From DASQMT01 sp963835735 (lineage in GTDB: Bacteria; Actinomycetota; Thermoleophilia; Solirubrobacterales; Solirubrobacteraceae): DNA of 64,000 nucleotides. This document shows, piece after piece, positions 28,411-37,801 of the stretch. Position 1 is the stretch's first letter, and every line of letters begins with the position of its first letter. Both the position numbers and the translations under genes were made by a program. The notes under the pieces were generated by a model. It did no database searches. It saw only the letters and a program-made list of their open reading frames with translations, and was not told the origin of the DNA. The stretch is from assembly GCA_963835735.1 (NCBI GenBank), contig CAWIGP010000003.1:248001-312000 (forward strand). Reading direction: 5' to 3'.

Positions 28411-29505
28411 GTGTATGCAACGCGGAGGCGGCTTTGCGCCGCCCTCGTGGCCGTCGGGTGCGCCGTCGGCGTGGCCGCATGTGGAGACGACGAGGAGCCG
28501 ACGCCGGCGCCGGCGGCACAGCAACCCGCCGACGACTTGCAGCCGGTCAAGGACTTCCTGCTCGAGCACACCGAGCGGCTGACCGCCGACGCGGCCGAGC
28601 TGCGCGAGCAGGCCGAGGCCTACTACGCCCGGGCCGAGGCCGCGGACTTCGACTACGCGCAGCTGCTCGCCGACCAGCGCGCCGATGTCAAGGCGTTCGT
28701 CGAGGACGCCCAGGACACGTTCGCGAGCGCCAACCCGGCGTACGAGGAGATGGAGGGCGTCGTCGCCGGCGTCCCGTCACTCGCGGACTACGACGTGATC
28801 ATCGATGCGGGCGCCGACAAGAGCGATCCCGAGAACGCCGCCCCGATCACGCTCGAGACGCCGGGCGGCCGCACGTTCGACCGGCCCGGCAACTTCAACT
28901 ACCTGATCGAGACGAGCGCGTTCGGCACCGAGCCGAAGTTCGCCGCCAAGGGCGTCGAGCCCGACCTCGACGGAGACGGCGACGTGAGCTTCGGCGAGGC
29001 CGTGCCCGACGCCGACTTCTACGTCACCGCCGCGCGTGAGTTCGAGAAGACCGCGAAGGAGCTCGACGCCGCCGCTCGGGAGTGGGCGCCGACGCCGCAG
29101 GACGCGTTCACTGCGCTGGTCGTGATGACGCCGACGATGTCCGAGTACTTCGACGCGTGGAAGAACTCGCGCTTCGTCGCGGGCGCCCAGGCGCAGGAGA
29201 AGGCGTTCGTCGCGGCCTCGCGGCTGCAGGACATCGCCGACATCCTCGGCGGGCTCCAGACGGTCTACGCGGGCGTCGAGCCGCGGATCGCCGCCGACGA
29301 CGCCGCCCAGGCCGAGCAGACCAAACAGGAGCTCGACGAGCTGACCGCGTTCGCCGAGCGGTTGCGCGACGAGGAGGCGGGCGGCAAGAAGTTCACCGCC
29401 GACCAGGCCGAGACGCTCGGCGCCGAGGCCCAGGCGCGCGCGGAGGCGATCGCCGGACAGATCTCGCAGGCCGCCGGCCGACTCGATATCCAGCTCGAGA
29501 CGTAG
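28411..29505 (+). CDS. EfeO/EfeM-like iron-uptake lipoprotein
   Basis: 364 aa from a GTG preceded by CAGGAGGA. The signal peptide ends in the lipobox GVAAC, so it is anchored on the outer membrane face. The mature part is an all-helical EfeO/EfeM (imelysin-like, M75) domain, with conserved NFNYLIETSAFGTEPKF and a C-terminal coiled region. An EF-hand-like loop, DLDGDGDVSFGEA, sits in the middle and may bind calcium. With the adjacent FTR1 permease it forms an Efe-type iron uptake system. A palindromic iron-box candidate lies upstream. Confidence 0.82.
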   Translation: MYATRRRLCAALVAVGCAVGVAACGDDEEPTPAPAAQQPADDLQPVKDFLLEHTERLTADAAELREQAEAYYARAEAADFDYAQLLADQRADVKAFVEDAQDTFASANPAYEEMEGVVAGVPSLADYDVIIDAGADKSDPENAAPITLETPGGRTFDRPGNFNYLIETSAFGTEPKFAAKGVEPDLDGDGDVSFGEAVPDADFYVTAAREFEKTAKELDAAAREWAPTPQDAFTALVVMTPTMSEYFDAWKNSRFVAGAQAQEKAFVAASRLQDIADILGGLQTVYAGVEPRIAADDAAQAEQTKQELDELTAFAERLRDEEAGGKKFTADQAETLGAEAQARAEAIAGQISQAAGRLDIQLET

Positions 29506-29508
29506 CGC

Positions 29509-31988
29509 GTGGCGGGGCCGCCCGGCACCTCCGCTTCGATCGCGCTGCCGCGCGCTCAGCGTCGCGTCCTCGCGCGCGGCGGCGCGGCCTCGCTGCGCTG
29601 ATCGTCGCCGTCGCCGGGCTGCTCGCCGCCACTTCCCCTGCGGCGGCGGCCGGCGACGGCGAGGCGCCCTGGCAGGCGGCCGAAGCGCTGCGGCGTGGGC
29701 TGTTCGCCGCGCAGACCGAGCTGATCCTCGGCGAGCCCGCCGCCGCCCGGCGGGAGGCGAGGCGGGCGGCGGGCGCCTATCGCGGCGAGCTGCGCGCACG
29801 CATCGCGGCGACCGCGCCCGAGGCCGACACGGCCGTCCTCCGCTCGCTGCGCGCTGCGCGCCGAGCGGTCGCGGCCGGCAATACCGCCGACGTCGGCGGG
29901 CACACGCAGCGGAGCTGGCCGCTGCCCGCGGGACGCTCCAGGGCGCGCTGTACCGCGGCTCGATGGCCGTGACGCTCGAGGCCGTGCGCGACGGCGATGT
30001 GCCGACCGCGCGTGCTTGGCTGCTGCTGCGCGAGTTCCGCACCGCGACGCGCCTGACGCGCCCCGGGGCGGACGCGACGCTCGCGCTGCGCAGCCTCGAG
30101 CGCGGCCGCACCGACCCCGGCGCGGCTCTGCAGGCGGTCGAGAAGGACCTGCTCGACGCCTACCAGGGGCGTCAGCGCGACCTGCTCGCCGACGCCGACG
30201 CGGCGGCGGAGCGCAAGCTGCCCACGCGGCTCGCGGAGTCGGCTGCGCAGGCCGCCGCGTACTGGCCGATCCTGGCGCCGCGCTACGCCGAGGACCGCGG
30301 CGAGGCGGCCGCCCGCGCGCTGGGCGAGCAGTTCGAGCGGCTCGCCCGCGACCCGCACGGCGTTCGAGGCCGCCCGCCCGGCCGTCTCGGCCGGGCTGGA
30401 AGGCTTCACCGCCGCCCCGCTCACCGCCGACGAGTCCGCGCGCCGCGCGCAGCAGCTGCTGCGCTTCCTTGCGCTCGTCCCGGTCGAGTACGGCCGCGGC
30501 GTCAAGGACACGCGCGTCACGCTCGACTTCGAGATCCAGGAGGCGGTCGCGTTCCACCAGGGCGCTGCCGCCGCGCTGGCCGACCTGCAGGACCAGCTCG
30601 CCAAGCGCGACCCGGTCCGCGCCGCCGCGGTCGAGGACCGGCTCGCCGAGCTCGGAGGAATCCTGCGCGAGGCGACCGAGCGGACCGACGGCGTGCGCCC
30701 GGCGGGCGACGTCGAGGCGCTGACCGACGGGATCGAGGACGACCTCGCGGCGACGATGCCCGAGCCGTGGCAGCAGCCGACCGACGAGTCCGACTACGAC
30801 CTGATCGCGCTCACGCTCGACCGGCTCGAGGCCGCCGTCGGCGCCCAGCAGTACCAGCAGGCCGAGCAGGCGCGGCTGGAGGCGTACGCGTTCTTCGAGT
30901 TCGGGCCGGAACGGCGGCTGAAGTCGTTCGACCCCGGGCTGGCGACCGACGTCGAGGGGCTGGTGTGGTTCGGCGCCGTCGGCATGCCGGGCCTCGCGAC
31001 GCTGATCGCGGACCGCGCGCCGCGGCGCGAGATCCACGAGACCCGGCTCGCACTCGACGAGAAGCTCGCCGACTCGGCGGCCACGCTCGGCGACTCGGCC
31101 AACAAGGCGACCGTGGTCACCAACTCCGCGATCATCGTGTTCCGCGAGGGACTGGAGGCGGTGCTGATCCTCGCCGCGATCACGGCCTCGTTCGTCGGCG
31201 TGCGCCGGCGGCTGCGCCGCCCGGTGCTGATCGGCGCCGCTGCCGGGTTGCTCGTCTCGATCCTCACCTGGATGCTCGCGCAGACGCTGCTGCAGTCGCT
31301 CGAGCGCTACGGCGAGAAGCTCGAGGCGGTGGTCGGGCTGATCGCGATCGGCGTGCTGCTGCTGATCATGAACTGGTTCTTCCACCGCGTGTACTGGAGC
31401 GAGTGGATCGGCCGCTTCCATCGCCGCCGGCGCGAGCTGATGCGCGATGAGCGAGCCGGCTTCTTCTCGGCCCAGGTGCTCGGTCTGGCGCTGCTCGGGC
31501 TGACGTCCGTCTATCGCGAGGGCTTCGAGACCGTCCTGTTCCTGCAGTCGCTGGAGCTCAGCGCGGGCACCGTCACCGTGCTCGAGGGCGCGGGCCTCGG
31601 ACTCGCCGCGACGCTGCTCGTCGCCGTGCTCACGTTCGCGCTTCAGCGGAAGCTGCCGTACAAGAAGATGCTGATCGCGACCGGCGTGCTGATCGCGGTC
31701 GTGCTGGTGGTGATGGTCGGACAGACGACGCGCACGATGCAGGGCACCGGCTGGCTGCCGATCACGCCCGCGCCGTTCGACGTGCCGTACTGGGCCGGGC
31801 TGTGGTTCGGCGTGTTCCCGACCTGGGAGACGCTGATCGCGCAGATCGGCGCGTTCGTGTTCGTGATCGGCTCCTACTTCCTCGCCCAGGAGGTCAAGGT
31901 CAAGCGGCCGCAGCGGCGCGCGCGGCACGAGCCCACGCCGGAAAGCGAGCCCGCGCGCGAGCGGCGAGCTCGAGCCGGCGGTGTCTAG
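29509..31988 (+). CDS. FTR1-family iron permease with N-terminal helical domain, frameshifted
   Basis: About 825 codons. After a hydrophobic signal (LAALIVAVAGLLAA) comes a long Ala/Arg/Glu-rich helical extracellular region to about 31100, resembling the soluble domain seen on many actinobacterial and bacterial FTR1 proteins. Then comes an FTR1 permease with at least six helices. The iron-binding motifs are FREGLEAVL and YREGFETVL. Frame breaks occur near 29893 (one base short) and 30358 (extra C). The start is uncertain: a GTG at 29509 lies in another frame from the signal peptide, so a further indel near 29560 is possible. It ends with a basic cytosolic tail, abutting the convergent LacI gene. 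Confidence 0.8.
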
Positions 31989-33014
31989 CTAGGACGGCGG
32001 GGCGGTCGAGGCGCGGACGACCAGTTGCGGCTCCGCGAGCCGCGCCGCGGTGGGGTCCTCACCGTCGATCAGCGCCAGCAGCGCCGCGGCCGCGGCGGCC
32101 CCGAATTCGGCGTAGTCCACCCGCACCGACGTGAGTGCCGGCGCGGCGAGCGCCGCCAGCGCCGAGTCGTCGAATCCCATCACCGACAGGTCCTCCGGCA
32201 CCCGCAGACCTGCCGCCCGCGCGGCCGCCACGAGCCCGAGCGCCAGCACGTCGCTCGTGCAGGCGACCGCGGTGACGCCGCCGGCGAGCACGCGCGCGGC
32301 GGCGTCCGCCACGGGCTCGGCGGGCTCGAGGCAGACGGCCGCGCCCGGCTCGCGCCCCGCCGCCACGAGCGCCGCGCGCCAGCGCTCGAGCCGGACCTGC
32401 ACGTAATCCAGGCTCGCCGGGCCGCCGAGGAACCCGATCCGCTCGTGGCCCAGCTCGGCGAGGTGGCGGGCGGCGGCCGCCATGCCTGCGCCGTGCTCGG
32501 TCTCCACCCACGGGAACGGGCAAGGGGTGGCGGGATGGCCGGCCACCAGGGCGGGGAGCCCGGCCGCCTCGAGCGCGGCGAAGCGCGGGTCCTCGAGCTC
32601 GACGTCGGTGAGGATGAACCCGTCCACGCGTCCCGAGGCGGCCAGGCGCTCGTAGGCGCCGGCGTCGACGCCGCGCTCGGCCGGGACGAGCTGGAGCAGC
32701 AGGGCGTGATCGCGCGGCGCCAGCGTGCGCTCGAGGCCCGACAGGAAGCGCACGAAGAACGCGTCCGCCTCCAGCTGCGCGAGCTCGCGGGCGAGCACCA
32801 GCCCGACGGCGCGCGCCCGCGCCTCTGTCAGCGCGCGGGCGTGGGCGCTCGGCCGCCAGCCGAGCTCCTCCGCCGCGCGCAGGATCCGGGCGCGGGTCTC
32901 CTCGCCCACTCCCGGCCGGTCGTTGACCGCGAACGAGACCGCGGCGGTCGAGACACCCGCCAGACGCGCCACGTCGGTGATGGTCGGCCGTGAACGTGGG
33001 GTGTCGGAAGGCAA
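31989..33014 (-). CDS. LacI/GalR-family transcriptional regulator
   Basis: 341 aa from TTG at 33012-33014; no ATG or GTG fits in frame. The DNA-binding part reads TITDVARLAGVSTAAVSFAV with hinge SAHARALTEARARAVGLVLA. A sugar-binding effector domain follows (FILTDVELEDP, HERIGFLGGPASLDY, LSVMGFDDSALA). It is divergent from a secreted glycosidase and a perfect 14-bp palindrome lies between them, so autoregulation and control of the glycosidase are likely. Confidence 0.88.
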   Translation of the reverse strand: MPSDTPRSRPTITDVARLAGVSTAAVSFAVNDRPGVGEETRARILRAAEELGWRPSAHARALTEARARAVGLVLARELAQLEADAFFVRFLSGLERTLAPRDHALLLQLVPAERGVDAGAYERLAASGRVDGFILTDVELEDPRFAALEAAGLPALVAGHPATPCPFPWVETEHGAGMAAAARHLAELGHERIGFLGGPASLDYVQVRLERWRAALVAAGREPGAAVCLEPAEPVADAAARVLAGGVTAVACTSDVLALGLVAAARAAGLRVPEDLSVMGFDDSALAALAAPALTSVRVDYAEFGAAAAAALLALIDGEDPTAARLAEPQLVVRASTAPPS

Positions 33015-33051
33015 ATTCAGGTTCGATCTGTGTATGGTGCGGGAAAGGTAG

Positions 33052-33065
33052 CTAAAGCGCTTTAG
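33052..33065. promoter_or_regulatory. LacI-type operator, perfect palindrome
   Basis: CTAAAGCGCTTTAG is fully symmetric with the central CG typical of LacI/GalR operators. It is 38 bases from the regulator start and 79 from the glycosidase start. Confidence 0.75.
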
Positions 33066-33143
33066 GGACGAGGTCGGGGCGGCGGTGCCCCGGACGCGGA
33101 GCGTCGCGGCGGAGGCGATCGCAGCGGGAGGGAGGTTGTCCAA

Positions 33144-35708
33144 GTGCTGAAAGGTGCTGTCGGATTCGGAATGGTGCTCGCAGCGCTGGCCGCGGCGCCG
33201 GCGGTGGCGGCCGACGAGCTGTCCGAGACCCAGCGGCTGCAGGACCGCCGCGAGGTCGCGGCCGGCACGCGCGCGCAGGTGCTCGGCTTCCAGAACGGGC
33301 ACTTCTACGCCAACGGCTGGCATACGGCCGGCGAGATGGGCGGGATCATCACGCCACCGCTCAAGCTGCTCGACTCGGTGTCGTTCGGCGTGAACGGCGA
33401 CTGGGTCGGGGAGGCGACTCGCTTCTTCGCCGGCCAGGGCTACACGCGCTACGAGCTGCCCTCGGTCGACGGCCTGAGGCTGCGACGGATCGATGTGGCG
33501 CCCGACGGCGTGCGCGGCGCGCTGCTCGGGCTCACGATCTCCAACCCCGGGCATCGCAAGCGCAGCGCGACCGTGATGGTCGACGCGCACTCCGAGCTGA
33601 TGACGCAGTACCCGTGGGGGTTCGGCGGCACGGTGCCGAACGCGAGCGACAACGCGCAAGACACCGCGTCGCTCGACCGCGGCACGCTCGTGTTCCGCGA
33701 CACCGGCCAGATCCCGGGCGAGGCCGCGCCGCACTCCTACACCGCGATCGTCGGGTCCGACCGGCGGGCACGCGGCGGCGAGACCGGCCCGGGCCACTAC
33801 GGCGAGTTCGGGTCCGGCCGCGTCTGCCCCGGCGACCTGACGGACCCGATGCCGTCGCAGTGCGACGACGGCCCATTCGGCCGCGGCACCGGCGGGCAGC
33901 TGCGCTACAAGGTCGACGTAAAGGGCCACCGGAGCGAGACGCTGTGGATCGCCGTCGCCGGCTCGGAGAACTCGCACGGCGAGGCGCGCTCGGCGTTCGC
34001 CAAGCTGACGCACAAGCCCGAGCGGCTCGTCGCCGAGAAGCTCTCGTCGCGCAAGGCGCTCGGCCGCTGGTCGCGGGTGGAGCTGCCCGGCAACCCGCAG
34101 CTGGCGCAGTCGATCGAGTGGGGCAAGCAGAACCTCGCCGACCTCACCCAGACCGCGAAGGATCTCGAGATCCGCTGGACCAACGAGGGTCGCGAGTGGA
34201 CGCTCGAGGGCGAGGTGCCGGAGATCGGCTGGGTCGGCGCGGGGTTCCCCGACTACCCGTGGCTGTTCGCGACCGACGGCGAGTACACCGCGCATGCGAG
34301 CGTGGCGCTCGGCCAGTTCGAGTCGATCAAGGACCACATGCGCGCGCTGCGCGACGTCTCCGACGTGTTGAACGACCGCTCAGGCGTCGTCACGCACGAG
34401 GTCGTCGCCGACGGGTCGGTGTGGTTCGGCAAGGACATCGTGAGGCCGGACGGCTTCCGTCCGTTCAACACCGACGAGACCGTCAAGTTCCCGGGCGCCG
34501 TCGCGATGATCTGGCGCTGGACGGGCGATGACGACTTCCGCGACGAGATGCTCGACTTCACGGGTCGCAACTTGGAGTACGTGCGCGAGAACCTCGATGC
34601 CGACGGCGACGGCTGGCCCGAGGGCCGCGGCAACGTCGAGCGCACCGGCATGGGGGAGGAGAAGCTCGACAACGCCGTCTACTACATCCGCGGCCTGTAC
34701 GACTACGCGGACATGGCCCGGTCGGCCGGCCTGACGGACGAGGCGGACGCGGCACAGGAGCTCGCGGACGACCTCCACGGCCGGTTCGACACGACGTGGT
34801 GGATCGAGGACGAGGGGGCGTACGGCGACTCGCTCGACGAGGACAACATGCCGGTCAACCAGAAGCACTGGATCGGCGCGAACCCGATGGAGGTCGAGCT
34901 GATCGTCGACGGTGAGACCATGCCCGGCATCGCGCCGTTCGACCACGGGACCGCCGGGCTCGTCACGCGCGAGACGCCCTGTTACAGCGGCGAGCGGCCC
35001 GGCAACCGCGGCCTGTTCCACACAGGCTGCCAGGGCGGCCCGCCGCCGGGCCTGGGCGAGTTCGCCATCTTCTCGATCGGCACCGGAGTGATGGCGGTTG
35101 GCGAGGGCAACTACGGCCGGCTGGGGACGGAGCAGCAGCGGCGCTACACCGATGCCAACGCCGAGACACAGTTCTCGGAGCCGGCAACGAGGGACACGCC
35201 CGACGAGCAGCCGGGGGCGATGCCGGAGATCTTCCCGTCGTTCAATCCCGACGGGGCCGTCGTCAACCTCCCGAACATCGACCGCTGCTGGACCTGCCGC
35301 TCGATGTTCATGCAGTCGTGGGGCCACTACGGGACGGCGTGGTCGGTGATCCACCAGCAGCTCGGCGTGCGGCCGCAGCTCGGCCATGACCGGCTCGACG
35401 TGATCCCGCAGGTGCCTGAGGGGCAGCCGAGCGTCCAGGGGGAGGACATCCGGCTCGGCCGCGGCTCCGCCGACGTGCTCGCCGCGCATGACGGCAACCG
35501 CTACACGACGGTGACCGACACGGACGACGTGCGGCTGGACAGCTTCGCGATCGGCCACACGGTGCCGCGCGACGCGACGGTCGCGTCGGTCGTGCTGGAC
35601 GGGCGTCCGGTCGAGGACTACGACGCGCGCGAGACAAACCGCGGGCTCGAGGTGTCGGTCGACGCGGCGCCGGGCCGGCGCCACACGCTGGTCGTGACCA
35701 CAAGTTAG
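33144..35708 (+). CDS. Secreted (alpha/alpha)6 six-hairpin glycosidase-like protein
   Basis: 854 aa from GTG, with GGGAGG upstream. A signal peptide (residues 1-22, AALAAAPAVAA) indicates export. An N-terminal beta-rich domain (about 40-290) precedes an (alpha/alpha)6 domain (about 310-760) with DFPWL-type FPDYPWLFATDGEYT, DADGDGWPEGRGNVERTGMG and MFMQSWGHYGTAWSV, resembling GH15/GH63/debranching enzymes. A small C-terminal beta domain ends the protein. Four Cys (CYSG, GCQG, RCWTC) may form disulfides outside the cell. It likely degrades an extracellular glucan or related polymer under control of the divergent LacI protein. The exact family is uncertain. Confidence 0.78.
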   Translation: MLKGAVGFGMVLAALAAAPAVAADELSETQRLQDRREVAAGTRAQVLGFQNGHFYANGWHTAGEMGGIITPPLKLLDSVSFGVNGDWVGEATRFFAGQGYTRYELPSVDGLRLRRIDVAPDGVRGALLGLTISNPGHRKRSATVMVDAHSELMTQYPWGFGGTVPNASDNAQDTASLDRGTLVFRDTGQIPGEAAPHSYTAIVGSDRRARGGETGPGHYGEFGSGRVCPGDLTDPMPSQCDDGPFGRGTGGQLRYKVDVKGHRSETLWIAVAGSENSHGEARSAFAKLTHKPERLVAEKLSSRKALGRWSRVELPGNPQLAQSIEWGKQNLADLTQTAKDLEIRWTNEGREWTLEGEVPEIGWVGAGFPDYPWLFATDGEYTAHASVALGQFESIKDHMRALRDVSDVLNDRSGVVTHEVVADGSVWFGKDIVRPDGFRPFNTDETVKFPGAVAMIWRWTGDDDFRDEMLDFTGRNLEYVRENLDADGDGWPEGRGNVERTGMGEEKLDNAVYYIRGLYDYADMARSAGLTDEADAAQELADDLHGRFDTTWWIEDEGAYGDSLDEDNMPVNQKHWIGANPMEVELIVDGETMPGIAPFDHGTAGLVTRETPCYSGERPGNRGLFHTGCQGGPPPGLGEFAIFSIGTGVMAVGEGNYGRLGTEQQRRYTDANAETQFSEPATRDTPDEQPGAMPEIFPSFNPDGAVVNLPNIDRCWTCRSMFMQSWGHYGTAWSVIHQQLGVRPQLGHDRLDVIPQVPEGQPSVQGEDIRLGRGSADVLAAHDGNRYTTVTDTDDVRLDSFAIGHTVPRDATVASVVLDGRPVEDYDARETNRGLEVSVDAAPGRRHTLVVTTS

Positions 35709-35725
35709 GGGCGAGGGGTCAAGGC

Positions 35726-35757
35726 GTCCCGGGCGGAGCGGCGGTTCCGTCCGGGAC
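35726..35757 (+). terminator. 12-bp GC-rich stem-loop between glycosidase and uvrB
   Basis: GTCCCGGGCGGA pairs with TCCGTCCGGGAC (one G-U pair) around an 8-base loop. It begins 18 bases after the glycosidase stop and ends 21 before uvrB. No T-tract is present. Confidence 0.6.
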
Positions 35758-35778
35758 GTCCCATACTGTTGATCGGCT

Positions 35779-37782
35779 ATGCCCGAGTTCAAGCTCGACG
35801 CCGTCTACACACCGACCGCCGACCAGCCGGCGGCGATCGACGGCATCGCCGAGGCAGTCGACGCGGGCGCGCGCGGCGTGACGCTGCTCGGCGCGACCGG
35901 CACCGGCAAGACGATGACGATGGCGGCGACGATCGAGCGGCTGCAGCGGCCCGCGCTCGTCATCGCCCACAACAAGACGCTGGCGGCGCAGCTCTGCAAC
36001 GAGTTCCGGACGTACTTCCCCACCAACTCGGTCGAGTACTTCGTCTCCTACTACGACTACTACCAGCCCGAGGCGTACGTCCCGTCGCGCGACCTCTACA
36101 TCGAGAAGGACTCGGCGATCAACCAGGAGATCGACCGGCTGCGCCACGCGGCGACGGCGTCGCTGTTCGCGCGCCGCGACGTCGTGATCGTCGCTTCGGT
36201 CTCGTGCATCTTCGGGCTCGGCTCGCCGGAGACCTACAACGCGAACTGCCAGGTGCTGGTGAAGGGCGGGTTCGTCGATCGTGACGAGTTGCTGCGCAAG
36301 CTGGTCTCGCTGCAGTACAACCGCAACGACCAGGCGCTCGGGCGCGGAACGTTCCGGGTGCGCGGGGACACGCTCGAGGTCTTTCCCGCGTACGAGGAGA
36401 CCGCGTTCCGGGCGATGCTGTTCGGCGACGAGGTCGAGCGGCTGCAGCACTTCGACCCGCTGACGGGCGAGCTGATCCGCGACGACTTGGAGCACGTCGC
36501 GGTCTGGCCGGCGACGCACTACAACGTCCAGGAGGGCCGGCTCGAGGAGGCGGTCACCGAGATCGGGCGCGAGCTCAACGAGCGCTGCGCGCTGCTCGAG
36601 GCGGAGGGCAAGCTGCTCGAGTCGCACCGGCTGCGCCAGCGCACGCAGTACGACATGGAGATGCTGCGCGAGGTCGGGTTCTGCTCGGGGATCGAGAACT
36701 ACTCGCGCATCCTCGACGCGCGCGCGCCCGGGTCGCGCCCGTACTGCCTGATCGACTACTTCCCGAACGACTTCGTCTGCTTCATCGACGAGTCGCACCA
36801 GACCGTGCCGCAGATCGGCGGCATGCACGAGGGCGACCGCTCGCGCAAGCAGACGCTGGTCGACTACGGCTTCCGGCTGCCCAGCGCGCTCGACAACCGG
36901 CCGCAGACGTTCCAGGAGTTCCTCGACATCACGCCGCAGCTGGTGTTCGTGTCGGCCACGCCGGGCGAGTACGAGCGCAGCCATTCGGCGCGCGTGGTCG
37001 AACAGATCGTCCGGCCGACGGGGATCGTCGACCCCGAGGTCCAGGTGCGCGAGACGCGCAACCAGATCGACGACCTGATGAGCGAGATCCGCGATCGCGT
37101 CGAGCGCGACGAGCGCACGTTGGTCACGACGCTCACCAAGAAGATGAGCGAGGACCTGACCGACTACCTGCTCGAGATGGGCTTCAAGGTGCGCTACCTG
37201 CACTCGGAGATCGACACGCTCGAGCGCATCCAGATCATCCGCGAACTGCGGCTGGGGGAGTACGACGTGCTCGTCGGGGTCAACCTGCTGCGCGAGGGCC
37301 TCGACCTGCCGGAGGTCACGCTGGTGGCGATCCTGGACGCCGACAAGGAGGGCTTCCTGCGCGGGGAGACCTCGCTCATCCAGACGATCGGGCGCGCGGC
37401 GCGGAACATCGGCGGCACGGTGCTGATGTACGCGGACAAGCACACCGAGGCGATGCGCAAGGCGATCGACGAGACCAATCGCCGCCGCGCGATCCAGGTC
37501 GCCTACAACGAGCGCAACGGGATCACGCCGGAGACGATCGTGAAGGGGATCTCGGACATAACCGAGTTCCTGATGGGCGACTCGAAGGTTCCGGCCAAGC
37601 GCCGCAAGCGGCGCGAGCGGCAGACCGACATGGAGCCGGCGGAGCTCGAAACGACGATCGTGGAGCTCGAGGAGGAGATGCTCGCGGCCGCGGAGGAGCT
37701 GCGTTTCGAGTACGCGGCGAAGCTGCGCGATGAGATCCGTGAGCTGCGACGCGAGTTGCAGGAGGCGACCGCCCCGAACTGA
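35779..37782 (+). CDS. uvrB: Excinuclease ABC subunit B
   Basis: 667 aa, intact and full length. UvrB is the DNA-damage-verifying helicase of nucleotide excision repair; it is loaded by UvrA and recruits UvrC. Visible features: Walker A GATGTGKTMTM, the DNA-clamping beta-hairpin YYDYYQPEAYVPSRDLYI, helicase motifs FIDESHQ, SATPGEYE and IQTIGRAARN, and a C-terminal UVR coiled motif (about 625-660) that contacts UvrC. uvrA is encoded 15 kb downstream. No LexA box was found before uvrB. Confidence 0.98.
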   Translation: MPEFKLDAVYTPTADQPAAIDGIAEAVDAGARGVTLLGATGTGKTMTMAATIERLQRPALVIAHNKTLAAQLCNEFRTYFPTNSVEYFVSYYDYYQPEAYVPSRDLYIEKDSAINQEIDRLRHAATASLFARRDVVIVASVSCIFGLGSPETYNANCQVLVKGGFVDRDELLRKLVSLQYNRNDQALGRGTFRVRGDTLEVFPAYEETAFRAMLFGDEVERLQHFDPLTGELIRDDLEHVAVWPATHYNVQEGRLEEAVTEIGRELNERCALLEAEGKLLESHRLRQRTQYDMEMLREVGFCSGIENYSRILDARAPGSRPYCLIDYFPNDFVCFIDESHQTVPQIGGMHEGDRSRKQTLVDYGFRLPSALDNRPQTFQEFLDITPQLVFVSATPGEYERSHSARVVEQIVRPTGIVDPEVQVRETRNQIDDLMSEIRDRVERDERTLVTTLTKKMSEDLTDYLLEMGFKVRYLHSEIDTLERIQIIRELRLGEYDVLVGVNLLREGLDLPEVTLVAILDADKEGFLRGETSLIQTIGRAARNIGGTVLMYADKHTEAMRKAIDETNRRRAIQVAYNERNGITPETIVKGISDITEFLMGDSKVPAKRRKRRERQTDMEPAELETTIVELEEEMLAAAEELRFEYAAKLRDEIRELRRELQEATAPN

Positions 37783-37801
37783 CCGCGTACCCTGGGAGGT
37801 C

